Origin: Sindora glabra
Lineage: Eukaryota > Streptophyta > Magnoliopsida > Fabales > Fabaceae
NCBI GenBank assembly: GCA_020226215.1
Contig: CM035226.1
Location: 93,768,895 to 93,832,894, forward strand
Direction of reading: 5' to 3'
DNA length: 64,000 nt
How positions within the stretch are numbered: position 1 is the first letter of the stretch; every line of letters begins with the position of its first letter. This document shows, one piece after another, positions 11,930 to 23,540 of this stretch. Under the pieces are notes generated by a model. It ran no database searches, had not been told where the DNA came from, and saw only the letters and a list, made by a program, of their open reading frames with translations. The translations under genes and the position numbers were made by a program.

Positions 11930-12610
11930 ATTGATTGCGAGAGTTTCTTGGTTTGTGCTTGCTGTCATTGCATTTAGAGTATTCCAGATTGTGAGTGCAG
12001 ATTGTGAGCAGATTGTGGAGGAAATAGCAGAAAAGGTTGAGAAAGATTTTCTTCTTATTGGTGCTACCACGGTTAAAGATAAACTTCAATAAAGGGTATG
12101 TAATAAATATTGTTTTCAATCTGATACTAAAGTACAGGAAATGTTACAAGTGTTTTATACCTATCACCATGTGGAGTCAGAACTGAATTGAGTAATATCT
12201 CTTTTATTTTCTGAGAGTAATTATTTTATATTAGAACATGTCCTTTGTTATGATAAGAACATTCAGAGTTCTATAAATTGTGTTCTCATAACTTATCCAT
12301 TCATTTATGTTGGATAGGTTCAAGAATGCATTGATGAGCCAGCACAGGCTGGAATTAAGCTATGGGTTTTCACTGCTGATAAAATGAAGACAGCAATCAA
12401 TATTGGGTAATTTGGAAAGGAAAAAAAACCTGAAAATTTTGAATCCTATTTCAAATATTATGATGTCATTAAATTTTAATGCTTCTGTGGCTGCAGATTT
12501 TCTTGTAGTTTATTTAGACAAGGAATGAAGAAAGTTATAATTAGCTCAGCCTCCAGAAGCCAAATCACTGGAAAAAGCAGAGGACAAAGTCTGCTGCTGC
12601 AGCAGTAAAA
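11930..12610 (+). pseudogene. ALA-type phospholipid flippase (P4-ATPase) pseudogene
   Basis: Three exon remnants in order encode the P-to-hinge part of an aminophospholipid ATPase of the plant ALA4-12 type, a membrane pump that flips phospholipids. Exon remnant 1 (about 11977-12103) reads SADCEQIVEEIAEKVEKDF, then LIGATTVKDKLQ, then a TAA stop. After an intron with recognisable GT and AG ends, remnant 2 (about 12318-12407) reads VQECIDEPAQAGIKLWVFTA followed by DKMKTAINIG. Remnant 3 (about 12497-12600) reads FSCSLFRQGMKKVIISS and then needs a frame change to read PEAKSLEKAEDK. The conserved TGD of the hinge motif is TAD. Upstream, 'FVLAVIAFRVF' looks like a shortened remnant of the preceding segment. 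No DKTGT phosphorylation site or membrane segments were found nearby. The retained introns mean that this is a genomic duplicate or relict, not a processed copy. The stop, the frameshift and the changed motif make it non-functional. Confidence 0.85.
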
Positions 12611-14980
12611 CCTTAACTCTAAGACTTCTAATTCCTCTACTGTAATTAATGTTGGTATATATGGTCTTTAGAACTAAGTCTTTCATGTCATTGGAATAGT
12701 AACAAAAAACTTTTTATAGGATTGATCATTTCGAGTTTCCATAGGACACCTTTCTTTTCTCTTGAATGGCCTACTTGAATGATATTGGATATCATAAAAT
12801 TGGCTTCAAGAGACCACAACACCAAAACCAATGTGGGTGTCTTGAATACAAATAATCATTCTTTTGTGATTTTGATTACCAAAAATACTTGATAAGATTT
12901 GCGTTTCTATAACAGAATTCATTTTTAATATGAATCCTTCATGCCTTCATTGAAGATCAAGGAACTCTAATGAGAACTCTATATGAGCAGTGAGTGTTAC
13001 TCGAAGACCACAGAAGATGCAATTTTATGATAGCCAATGCCTTGGATGTGGATGGTAAATTCACACCTGCTTAGGTTTCATGAAAGCTCTAGCAGGTAGG
13101 CTTATCTGTTCCTTCGAAGATGACTTTGAAGGTACTATTCACCCAAGAGATGAAGATCTTGATGACTTTTCTAGAGACATGGCAAATGAGTATGATAATA
13201 ATATATTGATATCATTGATTAAGAGGTAATGTTATGTCGATTGCTTGGTATATTATGTGTAACTTTTAAGCACAAATTTTTTGTTATAATCTCATGGTTT
13301 ATGAATGTTGTGATTACCACCAACTGAAGCTGAACAATATGCATGAAAGTTTCATTCTAGCAGATAAGTTGTTGATCAGTGGCTGCTTGCGTCGTTTTCC
13401 TATGCCTGAAGTGTCAGATTGCAGAGGCATCCAGAGGCTGGGATTGTGACGCTCATTGCTTATTGACCAAGTCAGTGTCAATACTCCAAGTGAGATTCTT
13501 AAAACTCCAATTTTTGTGAAGAAATTTTGCTATTTCTTGGTCATGATGATCAGTTTCAAGTGCTTGAAATGCTTTCACTAACTGTCACAATAATGACCTT
13601 TGCAAGTTTGTTTACAATTTTTTAGTATGTTTAGTTGGAAAAAGAAAAATCAAAAAGTGAGAGGAGAAATATATGCACGGTAGTAATTTTCCACTAGAGG
13701 TTTTAGTTTTAACTTGGGAGATTTTGGTCTATATGTGGAGTGGTTTTTTCCCCTGGTTACTGATCTGCATCGTTTGATAAGAGAAATTGAGGCCAGTGCA
13801 CAAGAATGGGCGCGTTAAACACTTGTATGTATTACAGTTTGACGGAAACTGCTCTCCCCTCTCCCCCCCCCCAAAAAAAAAACGTGGAAAATGTACTTAT
13901 TTTGATAAGTTGGAGGAATTTTGTTTCTATTTTCAGTTAGGCTTGAACTTATTTGATCATCTTTATTTTGTCATGTTAATTTCTTGATTAGGCATTTGCA
14001 TATGAGAACCAGAGAAGGTAAGGAAAAAATGATAGTTTTATGTGCTTTGTAATAAAGATGATATTAATTATCATCTGGGAAGACAATATATGTATTCTGA
14101 CAAAATTATTGTTCATTTGATCTTGAAAATTGTTCGTGTATAAGAATGTTCCTTATTTGTCTTTTTCTTCCAGCTAATTTTACCTATTGCTACTGAAATC
14201 ACAAACCTTTTTGAGTTTATCATTTGATTTTTTTTTCTGTAATTGATCAATTTCAATGATTAAGTGAGTAAATGATGCTGATAATGAAGCATAAATCTGA
14301 CTTGCATTCATATGATAGGGCGTTCATATGATGGTGCATTCAATGTGTATTCATATGAAGTTACTTCTAACTGCATTATAATGGAAATGTTTCTCTATGA
14401 ATTTGATTGCACTTATAGTACCTTGAAATGATATTTAAGTTGTAGCCTAAAGCTCTTAAATTTGTCAGTAACTAAAAGTTTTTCATTGAATTGTTTCTCC
14501 GAAAGGGTTCTCTTGAATTACAAATTAAGATGGATGCTCACAATTAAGAAAGCGACTTGAAGGAATTGCTTCAGTTTCTTTTTTTTCAACCTTTACGCTG
14601 GAGGACAAGGCATCTACTTATTTTGACAATTGTATGGAGTTCAAGTGTCCTGACTTGCTGCCATTAGAATAATTTTCGGAGTTCCTTTTTGTAGAAGTTA
14701 TTTTTGAAATTCCATACGTAAGATTGATTACACACTTTCATAAGCATTCTTTTTTCCTATTAAATATTTATTATTCTTTATATAATAATTGTAGTAGAAT
14801 AATAGGTACTTTCACACGGGTCAAACTAGTTGCTTACTTAATCCTTGTAATCTACTCGTTATGTGTTACATTATTAAAGAAAAATTTCCCACTTAAATTT
14901 TCGTTGCACATTACTTACCTTTCCTTTGCTTTATCTACTTTTGTCAGTTGATCTGCCTGACCTACGAGGGTCAGAATAAA
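12611..14980. other. Unassigned stretch with exon-like scraps
   Basis: Moderate composition with short stretches that read like protein, for example LICSFEDDFEGTIHPRDEDL near 13100 and FTLEDKASTYFDN near 14595 (plus strand). None is long enough or familiar enough to name, and they do not continue the flippase. A C-run/A-run junction lies at 13860-13883. Confidence 0.3.
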
Positions 14981-16076
14981 TTAGGTTTAATGGATTAGTT
15001 TGAAATTGATATAATTTTATTTGATTTAGAATTGGGATTAATATGAAAAATGATAGCAGCAGCTCAATTTGATAAGAGATTAAAACTGGTTAGTTCGATT
15101 TAATAAAGGATTGAAACTAGTAAGTGTTAGTTTATTAGGTTATTGAGTTAATTTGTTAGTTTAATAATAATAGTAAATAGTAAATAATTAATTTATTATA
15201 TGTTTAATTTTTATATAAATTAAAATAATTTTAGTATATTAAAATTATATATGAGTAATATTAAATAATTTTTAATATTAAAATTAATAAATTAATATAT
15301 TTAACATTGTTAATATATAAGTTTATCAAAATAAATAATTATATTAAAATTTAAATTTGTATTTTTATATTATAATTTTAAATTATATAAATAAATAAAT
15401 AAATGATTTTGATGTTAATTTTAAATATATTATATACATATATAATACATTACTATTTATTTTTTATTATTATATATAAATTATTATAATTATTTTAATT
15501 AATATATTATTTATATAATTATTTTTTTACATATATATTTTTAATAATATAAATTATTAAATATATTTATTTTCTTATATAATATATAGATTCATTAACA
15601 TAAATTTATTTGTACTAATTTTATTTAATAGTAAAAAATTTTTGAATTAGATTCTATAATTTTTATCTTTCATATTGGGAGTTTTCCACTTGAAAATTAT
15701 TATATCTTAATTTATTTTTTATTATTTTTATTTCTATTAAACAATAATAATAGTTTTTAAGTGACAATAATAAAATATAATTATAACAATAATAATCATG
15801 GGAAGAAATTTTAATTTAAAATTTAAAGTTTCTCACCCTTAATTAATCACCTAAAATTTTTAATACATGATTTTAGTTACAAGTCTTATTATACTTTAAA
15901 TTTAAACTTAACTTATTTAAATTAAATATTTTTTATAAATAATCTTTACAAGTAGTCAAATTATTTTTTATTAGTATTTTCTTTTACATATTAAAGGTAA
16001 TGAAATTTTAATTTAGAATTTTAATATATTGAAAAGTTATTAATATATTTTAAGAAATTAAGGAACAAAACTTGTA
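14981..16076. other. Extremely AT-rich spacer
   Basis: Dominated by A/T words with stop codons in every frame. No repeat unit with clear ends was found. Confidence 0.5.
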
Positions 16077-16572
16077 GGCTTCATTTATTCTGTCGAATGC
16101 ATTTTTTGTTAAAAAATATTATTTACATATATGTATTAATAAGGGAGTGACATATCATTTACATCAATGATTAAAAAACATAAATTAAAAAGTTTAAAAA
16201 TGAAGGAAAGAAAAATAAAGAAGTTGTTTTTCTTAAAATTTTCATATTTAACATTAAACAAGTAAAATATTTTTCCTTATTTTTACATTTTATAACTATA
16301 TTTTGGCTCTATTTGTTTTATTAGAAAATATTTTTTGTAAAAAATTTATAAAATGTTAAAATAGAACAAAAAATTTTATTTGTTTAATATTAAATATGAA
16401 GAATTTAAAGAAAATAACTTTTTCTGTCTGAAAAAGAATTTTTTTTTCAATTTATGAGTTTCTATGTATTATTTTTTTAATTGTTAATATAAATGACATA
16501 TTACCCTTTTATTAAAATATATGTGAATAATATTTTTTTTAAAAAATATTTTTTGATAAAACAAATGAAGCC
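16077..16572. mobile_element. Foldback structure made of MITE units
   Basis: The left end 'ggcttcatttattctgtc' and the right end 'caaatgaagcc' are inverted repeats, and similarity continues inward on both arms for over 200 bp (shared words include 'atatttaayattaaacaa' and 'acattttataa'). The right half, 16305-16572, on its own looks like a complete MITE of 268 bp: it begins 'ggctctatttgttttatta' and ends in the reverse complement of a near match, flanked by ttt on both sides. The left half is a diverged copy in opposite orientation. The RNA of either strand would form a long hairpin. The superfamily is not certain. Confidence 0.65.
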
Positions 16573-17529
16573 TTTATAAAAAATACTTTCCCATAAAATA
16601 AAGGAGAATGAAAGTTAATCTAGGCCGTTGAAAGCATACCATCACATCTCGGCCTTTTATTAACAAGTACTCGCACCACATGACCGAAAGAGGAAAGCAA
16701 AATATCAAAACTACCCTTACTATTTTTGTGTGAAAAGGGATCACCGGACTTTTGATCAAAATTTAAAAGAAATTGAATTAAATGAGCAATAAATCTAAAG
16801 GTTATTATTTAGCATATTTTCATTTTGGTATTCATTTTAGTTATTATATTATATAATTATTATTATTTTAAGAAGAAGGAAATAAAAGGAAAGAAAAATA
16901 AAAAATGATTTAGCATTATGAAGAGAATACCTAGAACTCCATGCCCGCATAGAAATTTACATATATTGTAAAGAACAGTATTAAAAAGAGTTTTATCTTG
17001 TAATAGATTAAGTAATTTTATTATTCCACTATTTTTAATATATTAATATTAATATTTTTAATTTTAATTAATTTATTTGAAATTTCTTACTTTACAAATT
17101 TTTAAAAATTCTTATATTAATATTTAAAAATTTTCTTATTTTCTTTTTTAAAAGAATTCATATTTAATCTCTTTAAAATTTAAAAAATATATAACTTTTA
17201 TTTCAATTATCTTAATAAATTTATCCTAATTTTATCCTTTTAAAAAATTTTAAGTGATAGTGATAAAATATAATTATATTTAATAGTAATAATTTTTAAT
17301 GAATTAATGATATAAAATTAATAATAAATAATTAACTAATATGATAATAATAATAAAATATAACGAGTTATAAAATTCGCATGATAAATGTTAACTTAGG
17401 ATTGTGATTAAGATTGGAATTATAACAATTCGATATGAATCCAATCTGGTGAAAAAGTAATCCAGTATGGAATTGGCTCTAAGTATAATTTTTGCTTGTT
17501 AAGTTAACTTGCTAGGACTAGGTTAATCC

Positions 17530-18300
17530 AATGATCCATACTAGGGTTAGAAAGGTAGTTACTAAGAACTCTCACTACAAATGCAATGTTTGGCTTAGTG
17601 CAAACCTATGCATACATAAGACTCCTTACTGCATTAGAATAAGGTATGTTTCTCATTGATTCTCTTTTTAAATCATTCTTGGGATATTAACTAAGGTTGA
17701 ATTTATCATCTTTTATAATAGGTGCATCCCCACCTTTACAGTTTTGCATATTAAATATAGTAAATACATGATCAATGTAAGATTTTTGTGAAAATCCTAA
17801 CAAACCTCTAGATCAATCTCTATTCCAAGAACAAAAGAAGCATTTTCAAGATTTTTCATGTTAAAATTCTTGAACAACAATTGTTTAGTCTTATGTAGCA
17901 AACCATTATTATTACTAGTTAATAGAATATCAACCACATAAAAGACAAGAAAAATGTACTTACTTTCATTGATCTTAAGGTATATGCATTGATCAACTTT
18001 ATTTTTCTCAAAACCTATAGAAGTGATTACCTCATCAAATTTAAAATATCATTACCTAAAAGTTTGTTTAAACTCATAAATAGACTTTTTAAGTTGATAC
18101 ACTAAGTTTTCTTTTCTAGGCTTTTGAAAACCTTCTAGATGTACCATATAAACTTTTTCTTTCATGTCCCCATTCAAAAAGGCTATCTTCACATCCATCT
18201 GATAAAACTCTAGGTCATAGTATGCTACCAAGGCCATGATAATTTTAAAAGAACATTTAGATGACACGAGTGAAAGGGTCTCATTATAGTCCACTCATTC
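17530..18300 (-). pseudogene. copia reverse transcriptase remnant
   Basis: An open block at 18052-18294 reads DYNETLSLVSSKCSFKIIMA and then QMDVKIAFLNGD, the first conserved RT block with its aspartate. Further on, at about 17929-17940, the catalytic YVDD box reads YVVD, losing one metal-binding aspartate. The following FVLGIEI motif is still visible, and the C-terminal block (PYSNAVRSLMYA, CTKPNIAFVV) carries an in-frame stop. The enzyme cannot be active. Confidence 0.9.
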
Positions 18301-18499
18301 TTTTTAAGTAAATCCCTTTGCTACTAGATAAAGAAAATTTACAATCTCTAATATAATGACTTATATCCATCCACATATCAGATTGTGTACTAGTTATTGT
18401 ATCTTTGAAAGTTACAGGATCAATAATATGACTAATATCATAGTCACTTTTTCCAAGAAAAACTAAGTAATCATTAGAGATTGTAAATTTTCTTTATCT

Positions 18500-19660
18500 A
18501 GTAGATCTTCTCAAAGTCACCTTAACTTCATTTTCCTAAGCTTGAGTTACATCAACGGGATTAGGGATTAGATTAGGAGGATGATCAAGAGGGAGAGGAT
18601 TTGTATTTTGCTGCACATTATCTTCTTTTTCAATATTTACTAGTACTACAAGATTTTGTGGATTTGGCAAAGGGAAAGTGACATATCTTGCAGGCTCATC
18701 CTCATTGATAACTTCTATGATACTTCTATATGTAGTATCCCATTTTAAAAATGTTGCCACTTATAACTCCACAATTTTAGCTTTACATTCAATTCAATAG
18801 AATTTATATCCTTTGAAATGATTTGGGTATCCTACGAGTAGCAACGAGTAAATTAAGGTTCAATTTTCTTTTCAAAAGGATTATAAATTTTGACTTCTAC
18901 AAGACATCTCTAAACTCGAAAATGGTTTAAGCTAGGTTTCCTACTAGTCCACAGTTCAAAAAGTGTTTTAGATATAGATTTACTAAGTACTGTATTCAAT
19001 ATATATAATGCACATTTTATAGCTTCACTTTAAAGAGATTTAGGAAGATTGATTCTACTCATTGTTCTCTTCATCATATCCTTAAGAGTGTGATTCCATC
19101 TTTCACCCATACCATTCTATTTAGGACTACCAAGCATAGTATGTTATCCCATTCTTTTGTAAGTATTTGGCAAATTGTCCTATATACTATCCAATTGTAC
19201 CATATTTACCATAATACTCACCACCTTGTTTAGACTTAACAATTTTAATGACTTTTCCTAATTATTTCTCTACCTCTATTTTAAAATTTTAAAATTTTTC
19301 AAAAGCATCAAACTTCTCTTTAATCAGGTAGAGATAACCATAATAAGAAAAAACATCAATAAAGGTAACAAAATATTTATTATCATATAAAGTAGGAGTA
19401 AGTGGTCCACTAATATTAGTATGCACAATTTTTAAAAATTCAAAACTTCAAGTGACCCTTTTACTTTTAGTCTTAGTTAGCTTACCTCTTACATAATCAA
19501 ACATATGTCTAAGTTTCTAAAATTAAGAGAAAGTAAAGAACTATCTTTTATCAATCTATTAATTCTGTCATTTGAGATGTGACCTAATCTTTTATGCTAT
19601 AATAAGAAAGACTTTTCACTAACCAAAATTCTCTTAGACACTATGTTTTCAGCATTCATA
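18500..19660 (-). pseudogene. copia integrase remnant and IN-RT linker
   Basis: The minus-strand frames give LLHKRLGHIS-like sequence near 19590 (stop-interrupted), the HHCC zinc-binding region typical of copia integrase. The core region follows, with fragments such as 'YFVTFIDVFS'-like and QGGEYYGKYG-like sequence at about 19200-19400. The 18536-18760 block (PARYVTFPLPNPQ) corresponds to the variable proline-rich linker before RT. Many stops and frame changes are present. Confidence 0.75.
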
Positions 19661-20360
19661 CTACCGTATTCATTATTTTAGGCTAAGCATAATCTATATA
19701 AATTATCAATTAGCTTAAATTCACCAACAACTTTTAAATTTAAAGATAAATCAACTTTCCATTCTTAATAATAAAATGACAATCATGTTTATCCAAAACA
19801 AAAATGGAAGTCAAATTTCTCCTAAAGGAGGGTACAAAGAAAACATTTTCCAAAATAAGTTCAAAACTAGGATGTAAATTTAAACATATTATTCTTATAA
19901 AACTAACTTCCACTTTAACATTATTTCTTTCTCACTTGACTTTCATTTGCTTTTGAACCCTTGCAAAGTAACAACAACATGAACAATCACACCACTATCA
20001 AGCTACCACGAGTTTAATAGGGCACTAAAAAAATGGGACTCAAAACAAATGAAAGCTAGTGGTTTACCTTCTTACTTATCCTTTTTTTATAGCCAAGATT
20101 TGTATTTGTGGCACATGAATTTCTTATGACATTTCTTTTTGTAAAAGAAAAATATTTACCATCTTTCTTATTGATAGCTTTAAGACCAGTTGCCTATTTT
20201 GTTTGATTATTGTCTTGACTTTTGTTACCTTGAAACTTATTAGAAACTTTTGACCCAACCTTCCTAGGCTTGTTGGAATTTTTTTGGTGGCTAGGTTTGG
20301 AGTTAATAATGAGTAAGGCACTCTCATTTTTCTCTATTTTGAGTTTTTCCTCTTGAGAAA
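19661..20360 (-). pseudogene. copia zinc-knuckle and protease remnant
   Basis: Around 19980-20015 the minus strand reads W-stop-LDSGVIVH, the aspartic protease active site in the form DSGV instead of DSGA, directly after a stop. Around 20085-20150 lies the remnant of the gag CCHC zinc knuckle (KKKCHKKF with two cysteines lost). The 20124-20327 frame is basic (SNKFQGNKSQDNNQTKQATG in one frame), typical of the nucleocapsid region. Confidence 0.65.
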
Positions 20361-20399
20361 CACATTTAGATCTAAGATCATTGATACTTTAAACTTCAT

Positions 20400-20930
20400 T
20401 TATGGTGTTAAAAGTAGTTTTAATTTAGGTGAATTCATAAAAACGAGAATTGATGGCATGGTGAACAATGAATTTCTCAGGTAAGCGATTTCATAGGAAG
20501 CTAATTTAGTTTTTATGTGGACCATTTTCATGATGAAGTCTCTAACATTTCCAGCAAAATCATTCCTCATACTCATTAGCTCTCTCATAAGGTTCCCAGC
20601 TTCAAACTTGCTAAATTTTTTGTACATTTGACTAGTAGCATCATAGAGTTCTTTAGCATTCTCAATCTTGTCTAGCCTACTCAAAAGATGCTCAGAGACA
20701 AATCTTTTAAGGATATATAGGCACATATGGTTCACTCCATTCCACTTGGTAGATAACTCCTTTTATTTAGTGGTACTTTGAGTAGTTATAGCTATAAGCT
20801 AACCGATGCATAAAGTTATATCAATATCACTCATGACCAAACCAAAATTTAGGTCTTCGTTCCATCTCTTAAAGTTGGATCGATGTAGGATCTCAATGAT
20901 AGCTTGATTACCATTTATAGCAAAAGTCAT
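20400..20930 (-). pseudogene. copia gag remnant
   Basis: Starts at an ATG at 20930 with MTFAINGNQAIIEILHRSNF followed by KRWNEDLNFGLVMSDIDI, the conserved opening of this gag type (target-fold then W-x-x-D-L). A stop follows. The 20400-20735 frame continues with LLSRLDKIENAKELYDATSQ, MYKKF and EAGNLMRELMSMR, the conserved UBN2 gag core. The frames need at least one stop or frameshift crossed between the two parts. Confidence 0.85.
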
Positions 20931-22202
20931 TATTCAAGATAAAAATGTAACAATTAATCGATGGATAATTTAGAAGAGAATATATAAAGAGCAATGATTC
21001 CTGATGTGCAATAATAATTGGAGAGTCTAGATGTATCATCATATTCTCCCCTTTGGGTAGAGAATATGATATGCTAGTAAGTACTCCTTATAAGGCTAAT
21101 ATGTAAATACTCGATTTTCAAAAATCCACCCTCTTTGGGCAGATAAACTTTTTAAATTGATATATTTTCAACCATGATGCCTTATGCCCCCATACCAAAA
21201 TTATCTTACATAATAACCCCATTTAGGTACCCCATTTAGGTAGGCAATTATATAAGACAATTCTAGTATTATCCCGTGATTTCTAAATAAGAAAATATTT
21301 CACTAATCATTGTAAGTGAGCCACTTTGGCAACCAAGCACTTCTAGCTATTAATAAAAAATTTTTCTTAAATTAGGAAAATAAATTATTTGAAATCCTAA
21401 TTTGCATGCTCAACTATATGTATGCAATGAGTCATTCTTGATAATATGCCAAAACTTGATGCATCTCAATGAGCCCTCAAATATTGTTGCATAAAAAAAT
21501 CTTGAACAAAATTTAAAATTAATATAATTATATTATTTAATTATGTTCACTCCTTAAAATAAAAAATAAAATAAAATAAATTTAGAAAGAGTGAACATCA
21601 TCAATGGATTACAAGCATTTCACTCTATTTAGAGAATTTCATAATAATTCCTTTTTGTTTCAGCACATAGCTTAGGAATCAATCATTCTCTCACAATCTA
21701 AAGAGATTGGTTTATATATATGAACAGAATCACATATGTATAAACCAACACAGCCAATTCCAAATAGAATGCTAAAAGTACATGTATATTTATATATATA
21801 AAATGGTGAACCAAACAATTCCAAACAGAATGCCAAAAAAAAAAATATTTTGATGCCTTCCCACACAATTTCATACAAAAAATAATAAATTAGGATTTCT
21901 AATTCAACAATCCTAAAGACAGAAACATTCATTACTAAAATTATTAAAAAATATGTTATAATTTCATTAAATCTTTCATACTTTACGAAAAGCACGATAT
22001 ACAGTATAATTTATCAAATCCAAATATCAATTTCATATTGTTACCAATGAAAAACTACAATGAAAAATTTATGATGATGCATTAAAGAATTACAAAATAA
22101 ACATTATAAGTTAATCGTATAATTTTATTTTACGAATCATACATATAAAATGTTATCATAAATCCTTAATTAAAATAACATGCAATATAATTAATTATTT
22201 TA

Positions 22203-22215
22203 GGTTCTAATATCA
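22203..22215 (-). other. Degenerate primer binding site (tRNA-Met)
   Basis: On the minus strand this reads tgatattagaacc. Ten of 13 positions match the common plant copia primer site tggtatcagagcc. It lies 4 bases from the proposed LTR end at 22220, on the gag side, as expected. Confidence 0.7.
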
Positions 22216-22219
22216 TATA

Positions 22220-22600
22220 TGTAAACTTTGATATTACATATAAATTTTTTTAATTTTTTGGATTTCATATATAGTAATTAGAACACTATAAATATAAAAT
22301 TCATATTTACTTACTTGATGGATCTATAGTTATGCTTGAATTAGCAGAAACTAATGAATTCTCTTCAATTAGATCTTCTTTACTCTTCTCCTTGGTGGTG
22401 ACTCTTAATGAGTAGAAACTATAGATATGAGAAGTGAAGAGAGAATCTAACTATAATCCTTATTTATAAAACCCTAATAATCCTTCCTATAAAAGGTTTA
22501 CTGGGCTTTTGGCCTATACAACCACCACACCATACTAACTGTTGTAGATATACTAAACTTATATCTTTAAGGTCACAATTTTAAAATGGATCTCATGTAT
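22220..22600 (-). repeat. 5' LTR of the decayed copia element
   Basis: On the minus strand the LTR ends in ...gtttaca at 22220, next to the primer site. A TATA-like 'tttataaataagg' lies at about 22461-22473, followed by a leader with 'agagtcaccaccaagg' near 22400. The outer boundary could not be fixed because no second LTR is present. It lies somewhere between about 22500 and 22610. Confidence 0.65.
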
Positions 22601-22790
22601 GTCTTACAATTGGACTAAAATTTTAATTAGTCAATTTTATTAAATTAAAAATTATCAATTAATAGTAGCTCACTTTATGAAAAATTCTAATAAGATTGAC
22701 ATTAAAAAAATGTAAAAGAGAGATAAAAAGGTTAAAAAAAATTGAAAAGATTCCTTTGGTAGCTACCAAAAAAATATGGGGGAGAATGAA

Positions 22791-22795
<5 letters not shown>

Positions 22796-22860
<65 letters not shown>
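22796..22860. repeat. (TA)n microsatellite
   Basis: An almost perfect TA run of about 65 bases. It creates an artificial IYIYIY reading frame on both sides. Confidence 0.95.
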
Positions 22861-22863
<3 letters not shown>

Positions 22864-23066
22864 TTGGAGAACAGATTATATATTTTTGTTTACAGGTGTT
22901 GGCCTTTGGCCAAAAATTTTCCAGCCCGTAACTGTCTCTTTGTTTCCCCTTTTTTTAAATAGTTTTGTATGCCTTTTCCTCTTCTATATGTTGTTTTTTC
23001 TCCAATCTATTTATATTATATTATTTACAATTCAAATATTATTGAATAATGATATAATATAGTATG

Positions 23067-23540
23067 TGTTGGAAAAGTTTAATAAATCTAATAAATGTAG
23101 AATTTATACATACTTGTTTCACCTTTGAGATCTTGATGTTGTATTCTATTATACAGTTGCCCAGAATCACCCCTTTTTAGAAACTCTTGTCTTTGTCCAC
23201 GACAATTTCACCAAAAACCACACACACAACCCTCTAGAGAAAAGAAGAAGATGAAGAAGTTTTTCTTTTGTTTCATATTTTGAATGATGTGTTCTCTCTC
23301 TGAAGGAGATTTTCTTTTGATGTGTATTCTCTCTCTTGAAGTTCTAATGGAAAGTAGGTAATTTTCTTTCTCTTTCTCATTTTTCCACTCTTGTGATAAG
23401 TTATAAAAAATAAAACTAATTGCTTTGTTTTAATTATTTGAATTCAAAATATCAAATAAGTTAAATATTTATTCAAATAAATAAATATTTATCTCATGAT
23501 AAATGTGGATAACCCATTATGGGTATTCTCACATTTATCA
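23067..23540 (-). repeat. Probable solo LTR, 474 bp
   Basis: The plus strand begins TGTTGGAAAAG and ends CACATTTATCA, the TG...CA rule, flanked by gtatg (23062-23066) and gtata (23541-23545), a 5-bp target duplication with one mismatch. On the minus strand it would start TGATAAATGTGAG and end CTTTTCCAACA, like many copia LTRs. An imperfect palindrome centred on 'aacccattatgggta' sits near the end. No primer site adjoins it, so it stands alone. Confidence 0.6.

Larger units (their letters stand above)
17400..22600 (-). mobile_element. Decayed Ty1/copia retrotransposon, 3' truncated
   Basis: Reading on the minus strand gives, in order, an LTR (from about 22600 down to 22220), a primer site, gag, a zinc-knuckle region, protease, integrase, reverse transcriptase and the start of RNase H. 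All are broken by stops and frameshifts. The order gag-PR-IN-RT is that of copia rather than gypsy. Recognisable sequence stops near 17460, shortly after the 'YLSNPSMDHW' motif, so RNase H and the 3' LTR are missing. With no second LTR its age cannot be taken from LTR divergence, but the load of stops implies that it is older than the element at 49.7 kb. Confidence 0.9.

Noticed and set aside
21672..21995. 107-codon minus-strand frame between copia gag and LTR
   Set aside because: It lies in the untranslated leader region of the decayed copia element and resembles no retroelement protein.
22696..22962. 88-codon frame with IYIYIY repeats
   Set aside because: It is produced by the (TA)n microsatellite; the same applies to frames at 26993-27184 and 53807-54046.
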